Source of the DNA: Bacteroidota bacterium
Lineage (GTDB): Bacteria; Bacteroidota; Bacteroidia; Bacteroidales; GCA-2748055
Length of the DNA: 6,384 nucleotides
Assembly (NCBI GenBank): GCA_030592605.1
Contig: JAUVIT010000109.1
Location: 1-6,384, forward strand
Direction: 5' to 3'
Made by a program: the position numbers and the translations under genes. The notes beneath the pieces are model-generated. The model saw only the letters and a program-made list of their open reading frames with translations, had not been told where the DNA came from and searched no databases. Positions 1-6,064 of this stretch are shown here, piece after piece. The number at the start of each line of letters is the position of its first letter. The stretch's first letter is position 1.

Positions 1-9
1 AACAAACAT
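1..9 (-). CDS. secG: Probable 5' end of secG, cut by the left edge
   Basis: An ATG at 9-7 is followed by two codons (M-F-V) before the window ends. It lies 12 bp after the stop of the TPR-like gene on the same strand, with a weak purine-rich AGAGG about 8 bp upstream as a possible ribosome binding site. In Bacteroidota the order sigma-54-type regulator, lptE, acidic TPR protein, secG is common as I recall it, and SecG there often begins with a short hydrophobic start of this kind. SecG would be the small accessory membrane subunit of the SecYEG translocon. Only three codons are visible, so the identity rests on neighbourhood, not on protein similarity. Confidence 0.35.
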
Positions 10-21
10 ATTAGTGCCTCT

Positions 22-822
22 TTATGAATGGTTTATATTCCTAATTTTCTCAATTTGAGCTGCAAAGTAAGCACTTTTTTCCGGATATTTCAAACTTAAT
101 TTCTCGTAGGCATAGATGGCCTTGGCATAGAGACCCTGCTTCACATAGATCTGAGCCAGAGTGTCTGTGATAAAACCATCATGTTCCCTGATAGATGCAA
201 GGGAAACATCTCCTTTCAGCCTGGTTTCCATATCGGCCCGGATGGGACCCGGTTCACCCTTTATAAAGCTGGTGATTAGATGATTCTTATCGGGGGCAAG
301 CACCTCATCAGGTACCGTTTCAGGCTCTTCCACAGTCTCCTCAACACTATCCTCCCTGGTCTCCTCAACAATCTCCTCAATCGGTTGCTCTTCGAGGTCT
401 TCATCCAGAATCTCTAAAAGCTCCTCCGTCTCGTTCTCATCCAATTCAAGCAAATCCGTTCCTGGTTCCTGGCCAGCATAAGGAGCATGCTGTTCAATAA
501 TAACATCTGCGTGTGCGTTGCTTTCCTCTGAGAACTCTATGATCTCTGAGATTACATCTTGTGGTTCGGGTTGTGGTTCGGGTTTTTCAGTTTGCTTTAC
601 CTCTGTTACCAGTTGAAGCAGTTTCTTACGATTCATGGAATAAACAGCAGCCAGTTTAAGTTGCTGTTGCTTTTCATGACCCAGAGCCTCCATAATACGA
701 ACCTTCAGCAGGTGAACAATACTGAACTCCGGAAAACTCCCGCAGAGCTTATTCACCTCATCCAGGTCAGCAGGCGCATAATGATTGGTGTTAAGCAGGC
801 GTATGATATCTGAAGCGTTCAT
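22..822 (-). CDS. Acidic TPR-like protein of the lptE-secG neighbourhood, function unknown
   Basis: This 266-residue protein has three parts. Residues 1-75 are helical and basic to neutral. Residues 77-178 are a low-complexity, strongly acidic linker rich in Glu, Asp and Pro, with PEPQ repeats and EE-I/T-VEE repeats. Residues 180-266 end in a TPR-like helix pair, with TDTLAQIYVKQGLYAKAIYAYEKL followed by SLKYPEKSAYFAAQIE near 241-258. That C-terminal motif is familiar from uncharacterised Bacteroidota proteins encoded beside lptE and secG. No signal peptide or membrane segment is seen, so it is probably cytoplasmic. The ATG at 822 lies 11 bp after the lptE stop, which fits co-transcription with the regulator and lptE. 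The TPR suggests a protein-binding role, perhaps as an adaptor, but no function can be read from the sequence. Confidence 0.85.
   Translation of the reverse strand: MNASDIIRLLNTNHYAPADLDEVNKLCGSFPEFSIVHLLKVRIMEALGHEKQQQLKLAAVYSMNRKKLLQLVTEVKQTEKPEPQPEPQDVISEIIEFSEESNAHADVIIEQHAPYAGQEPGTDLLELDENETEELLEILDEDLEEQPIEEIVEETREDSVEETVEEPETVPDEVLAPDKNHLITSFIKGEPGPIRADMETRLKGDVSLASIREHDGFITDTLAQIYVKQGLYAKAIYAYEKLSLKYPEKSAYFAAQIEKIRNINHS
559..582. repeat. Two tandem copies of a 12-bp unit coding PEPQ repeats
   Basis: The 12-bp unit TTGTGGTTCGGG occurs twice head to tail (559-570 and 571-582). On the minus strand it encodes the PEPQPEPQ stretch at the start of the acidic linker of the TPR-like protein. 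Because the unit is a multiple of three, copy-number change would lengthen or shorten the linker without a frameshift. Confidence 0.85.
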
Positions 823-833
823 ATAAGCTAGGG

Positions 834-1355
834 TTACCAGGAAATAAATGCTTTATTAAAAATATCTTCCACGAGGTCATCGACAAGAAGGGTGATCAGA
901 GCGTCTTCCACATCATTTAGGTTCTGTGATGCATCGTATTCCTCGTATCGGCTGAAGCTGGAGTCAAAATCAAGATCCGGCTCCACCACATTGACATATT
1001 TCACACGAACTGTAATGGTGAGTCTGTTACGTGCTGCAGTTTCAGCACTGGTGATTGCAGTGGGCCTGGTTTCATAATTGGTGATCTCGCCCGAAAATTG
1101 GACATCTCCGCCATCTCTGGAGAGATCAAGACTGGTATTGCCCTGTATCTTGTCCATCAGCGCCTCTGTAAACAACTGGCTGAGCTGAGCCTGAACAAGT
1201 GCTGCCCGGTTTGGAAAATAATCTACAGAATATGTCAGCACTTCAGGGGAGATATTAACCCCGCTGAATGAGTAGGAAATTTTGCAGGATGTCGTCGACA
1301 CCATAAGGGCGTAAAGAACAACTGCCAAACTGAAATATAATTTGATCTTACTCAT
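834..1355 (-). CDS. lptE: LptE-family outer-membrane LPS-assembly lipoprotein
   Basis: LptE plugs the LptD barrel in the outer membrane and helps deliver LPS to the cell surface. This 173-residue protein has a typical lipoprotein signal: a Lys-rich start (MSKIK), a hydrophobic core at about 6-19, and Cys24 in the context STTSC, the probable lipidation site. After it come features of the Bacteroidota LptE family: YSFSGVNISPE near 28-38, FPNRAALVQ near 47-55, the VQFSGEITNYE strand near 85-95, RLTITVRVKYVN near 111-122, and the C-terminal DIFNKAFISW. Its length is normal for the family. The ATG lies only 2 bp after the TAG of the upstream regulator gene, so translational coupling is likely. The lipobox is unusual in having Thr at -3, which Bacteroidota often tolerate. 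Confidence 0.94.
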   Translation of the reverse strand: MSKIKLYFSLAVVLYALMVSTTSCKISYSFSGVNISPEVLTYSVDYFPNRAALVQAQLSQLFTEALMDKIQGNTSLDLSRDGGDVQFSGEITNYETRPTAITSAETAARNRLTITVRVKYVNVVEPDLDFDSSFSRYEEYDASQNLNDVEDALITLLVDDLVEDIFNKAFISW

Positions 1356-1357
1356 AT

Positions 1358-2602
1358 CTATTCGATATTGTACTCCTTGATTTTCCGGTACAGGGTTCGT
1401 TCAGAGATTCCCAGATCCTGTGCGGCATACTTCCGTTTCCCATTGTGCTTATCAAGGGCCTTGATAATCAATTCAATCTCTTTGTCCTCCAGGGAAAGAG
1501 ACTCCTCTACGATTTCTTCTGTATCAAGAATGTTTTCTTCTTCCCGCTCGGTTCGTGAAGGTGTTCGGTGAGTGATCAGATTTTCAGCATTCATCGGCAA
1601 GTCATCTACCGTAGAATATAACTTCTTAATCAGCCCCTCATTCTCCTGTTCAATATCTGTAGGAACCGATCCCTTCTCCATAATCTGAGCCACCAGCTTT
1701 TTCAGATCATTCATGTCACTTTTCATGTCGAACAGAACTTTGTAGAGAATTTCACGTTCCGAATTGAAAGCCTCTTCTGTGATCGACTCCTTATTTATCA
1801 ACGCTGGTAAACGCGTTTTATGATAATCCGGGAGGTAATGCATTAAGGTTGCATCGGAGACTTCTCTATCCTGCTCTATAATGGAGATTTGTTCCGTGAT
1901 ATTTTTTAACTGGCGAACATTTCCGGGCCATTCGTAGTTCAACAATACCTGGCGGGCTTCCTCATCCAATCGTATGGTTGGCATGCGGTAACGCTCCGAA
2001 AAATCTGCTGCAAACTTTCTGAAAAGCAGAAGTATATCATTTCCCCGCTCTCTCAGTGAGGGCATCTGGATCGGCACAGTGTTTAAGCGATAGAACAGAT
2101 CCTCCCTGAACTTACCCTTTTTTATGGCCTGAACCACATTAAGGTTGGTAGCTGCTACCACCCTTACATCGGTCTTCAGAACTTTTGAGGAACCAACCCT
2201 GATATACTCCCCGGTCTCCAGCACCCTTAAAAGGCGAACCTGTGTGGAAAGTGGCAGTTCCGCTACCTCATCAAGAAATATGGTCCCCCCGTTTGAAACC
2301 TCAAAATAACCCTTTCTTGTATCATGTGCCCCTGTAAAAGCTCCTTTTTCATGACCAAAAAGTTCCGAATCGATTGTGCCATCAGGAATCGCTCCGCAGT
2401 TCACTGCTATGTAGGGACCATGCTTTCTCCCTCCCAATGAGTGAATAATCTGGGGAATCACTTCCTTTCCAGTTCCACTCTCGCCGGAGATCAGAACACT
2501 CAGGTCGGTTGGAGCTACCTGCCGGGCAATATCAATGGCCCTGTCGAGCCCGGCATAGGTACCAATAATCGAGAATCGTTGTTTTATCTGCTGAATTTCC
2601 AT
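1358..2602 (-). CDS. Sigma-54-type AAA+ transcriptional activator with Fis-like HTH and no sensory domain
   Basis: Enhancer-binding proteins of this family use ATP to remodel sigma-54 RNA polymerase. I choose the ATG at 2602 (414 residues) over the ATG at 2662, which would add 20 residues. The segment MEIQQIKQRFSIIG resembles family N-termini, and a -7-like promoter box lies inside the longer version. Numbered from 2602, the AAA+ domain starts almost at once: Walker A GESGTGKE at 40-47, sigma-54 contact loop GAFTGA at 87-92, Walker B GGTIFLDE at 105-112, ATN (sensor I) at 151-153, arginine-finger region FREDLFYRL at 165-173, and WPGNVRQL at 225-232. A charged, probably helical linker covers about 270-370, and a Fis-type helix-turn-helix ends the protein (about 375-414). 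There is no receiver, GAF or PAS domain, so signal input is not evident. It heads an operon with lptE. Confidence 0.93.
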   Translation of the reverse strand: MEIQQIKQRFSIIGTYAGLDRAIDIARQVAPTDLSVLISGESGTGKEVIPQIIHSLGGRKHGPYIAVNCGAIPDGTIDSELFGHEKGAFTGAHDTRKGYFEVSNGGTIFLDEVAELPLSTQVRLLRVLETGEYIRVGSSKVLKTDVRVVAATNLNVVQAIKKGKFREDLFYRLNTVPIQMPSLRERGNDILLLFRKFAADFSERYRMPTIRLDEEARQVLLNYEWPGNVRQLKNITEQISIIEQDREVSDATLMHYLPDYHKTRLPALINKESITEEAFNSEREILYKVLFDMKSDMNDLKKLVAQIMEKGSVPTDIEQENEGLIKKLYSTVDDLPMNAENLITHRTPSRTEREEENILDTEEIVEESLSLEDKEIELIIKALDKHNGKRKYAAQDLGISERTLYRKIKEYNIE

Positions 2603-2635
2603 GATGCTTTCTGACAAAATAACCTGAAAGTATGA

Positions 2636-2663
2636 CAAAATTACAATTTTCGCCGGATTCAAA
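2636..2663 (-). promoter_or_regulatory. Candidate Bacteroidota-type promoter of the regulator-lptE operon
   Basis: Read on the minus strand, TAATTTTG at 2643-2636 matches the Bacteroidota -7 consensus TAnnTTTG. A TTTG at 2663-2660 could be the -33 element, with a 16-bp spacer that is a little shorter than usual. Transcription would start near 2630, leaving a leader of about 28 nt before the ATG at 2602. A weak AGAAAG lies 4 nt before that ATG. The box overlaps the 20-residue extension that begins at 2662, which argues against that longer start. Confidence 0.45.
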
Positions 2664-2685
2664 AAGGTTTATCCTCATAGTTTCC

Positions 2686-2693
2686 TATTTTTG
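2686..2693 (+). promoter_or_regulatory. Candidate -7 box of the kdsB promoter
   Basis: TATTTTTG fits TAnnTTTG exactly and ends 10 bp before the GTG start of kdsB. No good TTTG or TTG is seen at the expected -33 position. If the box is used, transcription begins only a few bases before the start codon, giving a nearly leaderless mRNA. The region is AT-rich, so a chance match is possible. Confidence 0.3.
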
Positions 2694-2703
2694 AAATAAA
2701 AAG

Positions 2704-3456
2704 GTGACTGAATTTCTTGGTATTATTCCCGCTAGATATGCTTCAACCCGCTTCCCTGGTAAACCCCTGGCCATGCTGGGGGAGAAGCCAATGATTCAGT
2801 GGGTATATGAACGCGCTTCTTCCCTCTTTGATCACCTGCTGGTTGCTACAGATGATCAAGGTATTTACGATGCCGTAGAGCGTTTTGGAGGAAAAGTACA
2901 AATGACCTCTGCCAGGCACAAAAGTGGTACTGATCGCTGTGCCGAAGCGGCCGGCCTGTATGAGCAGCAAACGGGTCTAGCCTTTAGCCACGTGGTTAAT
3001 ATCCAGGGCGATGAGCCCTTGATCCAGGCGGAGCAACTTCAGATATTGATTGATTGCATACAGATTCCCGGGACCGGAATTGCCACATTGATCAGGCCAC
3101 TGGAAGCAGAGGAGGAACTTGGAAATCCCAATATGGTGAAAGTCGTGGTGGACCAATCATTCAAGGCTCTTTACTTTTCCAGGGCCCCCATTCCATTTGT
3201 AAGGAGCTCAGGTGCTGAACAAAAGCATGCAAACATTCCTTTTTATACCCATATCGGGCTCTATGCTTTTCGCCGGGAGATCTTGGAACAGGTGGTAAAA
3301 TTGCCTCTATCGGCCCTGGAACAAGCCGAATCGCTGGAACAGTTACGATGGATGGAACATGGAATCACCATCCGGACCGCCGTCACCCATCTTCCATCGC
3401 TGGGGGTGGATACACCGGAGGACCTGGAGCTTATCAGGAAACAGCAATCATTCTGA
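2704..3456 (+). CDS. kdsB: 3-deoxy-manno-octulosonate cytidylyltransferase (CMP-Kdo synthetase)
   Basis: KdsB makes CMP-Kdo from CTP and Kdo in the cytoplasm. CMP-Kdo is the donor for adding Kdo to lipid IVA in LPS synthesis. The 250 residues match the usual length and carry the family motifs in order: nucleotide-binding IIPARYASTRFPGKPL at 7-22 (Arg11, Ser14, Arg16 and Lys20 are the expected CTP contacts), VATDD at 47-51, GTDRCAEA at 75-82, metal-site QGDEP at 101-105 (Asp103), YFSRAPIPF at 157-165, HIGLYAFRREIL at 183-194, LEQAESLEQLR at 205-215, and GVDTPEDL at 234-241 (Asp236, second metal ligand). The GTG at 2704 must be the start: an in-frame TGA sits at 2692-2694, and the next Met (residue 24) falls after the catalytic loop. 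The gene diverges from the sigma-54-type regulator and converges on the permease. Confidence 0.97.
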   Translation: MTEFLGIIPARYASTRFPGKPLAMLGEKPMIQWVYERASSLFDHLLVATDDQGIYDAVERFGGKVQMTSARHKSGTDRCAEAAGLYEQQTGLAFSHVVNIQGDEPLIQAEQLQILIDCIQIPGTGIATLIRPLEAEEELGNPNMVKVVVDQSFKALYFSRAPIPFVRSSGAEQKHANIPFYTHIGLYAFRREILEQVVKLPLSALEQAESLEQLRWMEHGITIRTAVTHLPSLGVDTPEDLELIRKQQSF

Positions 3457-3466
3457 TCTTCCTGCC

Positions 3467-5917
3467 CTACTCATAGTGCAAGGTACTGGCCGGATTGCGC
3501 CTGGCTGCGCGATAGGCAATCAAGCTTACAGTAAGGACCGCAATAAGCATGGCTGAAACGGCCGACACCATGTAGATCCAGGGTTTAAATCCAATGTTAA
3601 AGGGAAACCCCTTCAGCCAGTTCTGCATGAATAAATAGGCCACGATCCAGGCCAACATAACTGAGATCCCCATCAGGACTACTACCTCACGTGAAACTAC
3701 CAGGATCACATTTCCAATGGAAGCTCCCATAGCCTTTCTTATTCCTATCTCTCTTTTTCTGCGATGGGTATGATGAAGCGTTAGTCCAAACAGTCCCAGA
3801 CAGGCAATAAAGGTGGAGAGAATTGCAAAGAGTAAGGATAGACGGCCCGTACGTCGCTCCTCCTTATAGTAGCTGTCAAGCTCATCTTCCAGGAAAAAGA
3901 ACTGAAAGGGGGCATCCACAGTCATAAGCATCCAGGTGGCCTTAATCTTGCTTAATGTTATCGGGATTCCTTTTCCTGCAACGCCTAAACGTACAGTAAC
4001 AATGCCCGATTCATACATATCTTTCTCCTTGTATCTTAGCATATAAGGGCCGATGGGATCCCGTAAGGAGCTGTGATGAAAATCCTCTATCAATCCAATA
4101 ATTCTCAGTTGACTGGTATCACCATCAGAGGTAGGTTCAAGGATTATAGTATTTTGGGGATCGGTGATCCCAAACTCAGCTACAGCTGCTTTGTTAATCA
4201 GGACGGCCGATTTATCGGTGGAATACATGGGATTAAAGAACCTGCTCTTTTCATCGGCGAGTTGGAAGTTGTAGGTAAGCATAAAACTTTCGTCCACATA
4301 GTTGGTTGCAAAGAGGAAGTTACTGGCTGCCTCTCTTCCCTTAATCTGGTAAGTTTCCGTAAAGTTATTGTATCCCAGAAAGGTGGTGGAGTTACTGGCA
4401 GAAACCACCCCGGGGATCTTCTCGATCTCGCGACAAAAGGCCTGGAGACTGGTCCCCAGCGGACTGGTTCTTTTTATGACAACCAGTTGCTCCTTGTCGT
4501 ATCCAAGATCCTTATTCAACATAAAGCGTAACTGGTTGGAGACGATAAGTGTACCCACAATAATTGCCACAGATATGGTAAATTGCGCAATAACCATAGC
4601 GTTTCTGAAGATTCCGGCTCGCTTACTGCCTGTGAAACCTCCTTTGATTCCATCAACCGGCTTAAATCTGGAGAGAAATGCTGCCGGATACATCCCACTG
4701 AGAAGACCCACAAGGAGAGCCAGAAGTAAGACCGCAGGTAGCAGATAGCTGTACTGCACCGGCTCCATGTGCAGATTTAGATCCATGGTATAATTAAACC
4801 ATGGCAGCAAAAGCTCCACAAGTATCAGGGCAACAGAAAGAGCCATCAAACTTAGTACAACCGATTCTGTTAAAAACTGACGAACCAGTAAGGCCCTGTC
4901 TGATCCGGCCGCTTTTCTGATCCCTATTTCTCTGGCCCTTGTTGATGACCGGGCAGTAGAGAGGTTCATGAAATTAATGGAGGCAATGACCAGAATAAAG
5001 AATGCTACCAGGCCAAAAATGTGGATATAAAGCCTGTCATGAACAGGGCGGAAACAAGAGTCCATTCCCACCTCAATATCTGGCTGGAGATGAATATCTA
5101 GCAGAGGCTGCATGTACACACCATACTTGTTACCACCTTTGGCCCATTCTTCTGGCCCCACGCCCAGGAAGGACTCAAGTTCTACCGTGATATGATTAGC
5201 CAGCACATCAGCTATTTTTTTCTCGACTTTCTGCGGGTCGGCACCGGGCTTCAGAAGTATGTATGAAATAATCGAATTCACGAACCAGGTTTGTTCATCC
5301 ACCCAGTTGAGCGTCTCCATGGAAGCGATAAAATCTGCAAAAAAATGGGAATTTTCAGGCAATGCTTCGATAACGCCGCTTACATAATAATAGTTGCTGT
5401 CGTTATCCACCCTAAGAGGGAGTCCAAGTGGATCCGCATCCCCAAAATAAAGCCTGGCCTTTTCCTCTGTGATAAGAATGTTTTTAGGCTGGGAAAGTGC
5501 TGTGAGCGGATCTCCTTTAATCAGTTTGATGCTGAAAACATCGAAGATGGTAGAATCAGCATAGAGAAAGTGATCCTCCATATGCCGCTCCCCTTCAAAC
5601 CAGATCAGCCTCTGGCTATAGACATCAAACCTGACATAGTTTTCGATTTCAGGAATCTCTTCGGTGAATGTGGGGGACATCACCATGGAGGTCAACGCTA
5701 CCCGGAAGGCCTGTTCACCCAACATCCCGTCGATGTATAGCCTGTGGATCCTTTGCTTGTTCTCATGAAAGCGGTCAAAACTCACCTCCTTTATTATAAA
5801 CAGCATAATCAGGATCGAACTGGCCAGTCCGATGGCCAGTCCCGATACATTGATCAAAGTAAAGACCTTGTTCCTACTGATGTTTCTTAGGGCTACAGTA
5901 AAGAAATTCTTCCACAT
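3467..5917 (-). CDS. FtsX/MacB-type ABC transporter permease, duplicated architecture
   Basis: This 816-residue inner-membrane protein belongs to the large Bacteroidota family of duplicated MacB/FtsX permeases. It begins with the family signature FFTVALRNISRNKVFTLINVSGLAIG. There are two similar halves. The first has TM1 at about 20-42, an extracytoplasmic MacB-like core at about 45-290, and an FtsX domain with TMs at about 297-319, 352-373 and 390-412. The second has a TM at about 438-462, a second core at about 465-690, and TMs at about 692-714, 738-762 and 780-803. Each FtsX domain carries the ATPase-coupling motif REIGIRKA (about 329-336 and 722-729). Such proteins act as mechanotransmission or export subunits with a separate ATPase. 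No ATPase, membrane-fusion protein or TolC-like gene is in the window, so the substrate is unknown. The ATG at 5917 is preceded by purine-rich AGAAAGG. Confidence 0.95.
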   Translation of the reverse strand: MWKNFFTVALRNISRNKVFTLINVSGLAIGLASSILIMLFIIKEVSFDRFHENKQRIHRLYIDGMLGEQAFRVALTSMVMSPTFTEEIPEIENYVRFDVYSQRLIWFEGERHMEDHFLYADSTIFDVFSIKLIKGDPLTALSQPKNILITEEKARLYFGDADPLGLPLRVDNDSNYYYVSGVIEALPENSHFFADFIASMETLNWVDEQTWFVNSIISYILLKPGADPQKVEKKIADVLANHITVELESFLGVGPEEWAKGGNKYGVYMQPLLDIHLQPDIEVGMDSCFRPVHDRLYIHIFGLVAFFILVIASINFMNLSTARSSTRAREIGIRKAAGSDRALLVRQFLTESVVLSLMALSVALILVELLLPWFNYTMDLNLHMEPVQYSYLLPAVLLLALLVGLLSGMYPAAFLSRFKPVDGIKGGFTGSKRAGIFRNAMVIAQFTISVAIIVGTLIVSNQLRFMLNKDLGYDKEQLVVIKRTSPLGTSLQAFCREIEKIPGVVSASNSTTFLGYNNFTETYQIKGREAASNFLFATNYVDESFMLTYNFQLADEKSRFFNPMYSTDKSAVLINKAAVAEFGITDPQNTIILEPTSDGDTSQLRIIGLIEDFHHSSLRDPIGPYMLRYKEKDMYESGIVTVRLGVAGKGIPITLSKIKATWMLMTVDAPFQFFFLEDELDSYYKEERRTGRLSLLFAILSTFIACLGLFGLTLHHTHRRKREIGIRKAMGASIGNVILVVSREVVVLMGISVMLAWIVAYLFMQNWLKGFPFNIGFKPWIYMVSAVSAMLIAVLTVSLIAYRAARRNPASTLHYE

Positions 5918-5919
5918 AA

Positions 5920-5926
5920 CCTTTCT
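5920..5926 (-). promoter_or_regulatory. Possible ribosome binding site of the permease
   Basis: AGAAAGG on the minus strand ends 2 nt before the ATG at 5917. The purine run is the best Shine-Dalgarno-like element near this start, but the spacing is short and Bacteroidota rely weakly on such sites. It falls inside the predicted leader of about 14 nt downstream of the sigma-54-like promoter. Confidence 0.35.
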
Positions 5927-5941
5927 CTTGCTCTGAATAAA

Positions 5942-5957
5942 AACAGTTTTCGTGCCA
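5942..5957 (-). promoter_or_regulatory. Candidate sigma-54 (-24/-12) promoter of the permease gene
   Basis: On the minus strand the 16-mer TGGCACGAAAACTGTT aligns with the consensus TGGCACR-N4-TTGCW. The whole -24 half and the following purine match, and the -12 half has two mismatches (C for T, and T in place of the usually conserved C of GC). That is 10 of 12 specified positions. Counting from the -12 site, transcription would begin near 5931, about 14 nt before the ATG and including the purine-rich AGAAAGG. No TAnnTTTG box was found on the minus strand in this gap, which leaves the sigma-54 site as the best promoter candidate. The -12 mismatch keeps confidence moderate. Confidence 0.5.
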
Positions 5958-5962
5958 CAATG

Positions 5963-5982
5963 TTTATCAGGCTTATGATAAA
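5963..5982. repeat. 7-bp perfect inverted repeat upstream of the permease
   Basis: TTTATCA at 5963-5969 and TGATAAA at 5976-5982 are perfect inverted arms around a 6-bp spacer. They lie 5 bp upstream of the -24 element, at about -32 to -51 from the predicted start. This could be an operator for a dimeric regulator. It is AT-rich and has no U-tract, so it does not look like a terminator for the SiaB-like gene. Confidence 0.45.
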
Positions 5983-6006
5983 TTAGTTATCGATACTATT
6001 AGATAA

Positions 6007-6048
6007 ACTGCACGGGAAAAAGTGTACGGAAACGAACTTGACTGCACG
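6007..6048. repeat. 8-bp direct repeat ACTGCACG, possible activator sites
   Basis: ACTGCACG occurs at 6007-6014 and again at 6041-6048, 34 bp apart, with a looser relative (AGTGTACG, 6 of 8 matches) at 6021-6028. All lie in non-coding DNA after the SiaB-like stop. Relative to the predicted permease start near 5931 the two exact copies sit at about -76 to -83 and -110 to -117, near the distances usual for enhancer sites of sigma-54 activators. One repeated 8-mer in about 150 bp can arise by chance, so the role is only a suggestion. Confidence 0.3.
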
Positions 6049-6064
6049 AAATAGAACAGTAGGC

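Noticed and set aside
2743..2970. Minus-strand open frame inside kdsB
   Set aside because: It is antisense to the catalytic N-terminal half of kdsB and has no independent support.
3494..3513. Hairpin ATTGCGC-CTGGCT-GCGCGAT just after kdsB, considered as a terminator
   Set aside because: The stem has 7 pairs including one G-T wobble, no T-tract follows on either strand, and it lies in the conserved C-terminal coding part of the permease.
4073..4531. Plus-strand open frame of 152 codons inside the permease gene
   Set aside because: It is fully antisense to the well-supported permease, shows no recognisable domain and is explained by codon composition of the other strand.
5291..5740. Plus-strand open frame of 149 codons inside the permease gene
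   Set aside because: It is antisense to the periplasmic core of the permease, with no family resemblance and no independent start signals.
5988..5995. Palindrome TATCGATA upstream of the permease
   Set aside because: An 8-bp AT-rich palindrome alone is expected by chance and the symmetry does not extend further.
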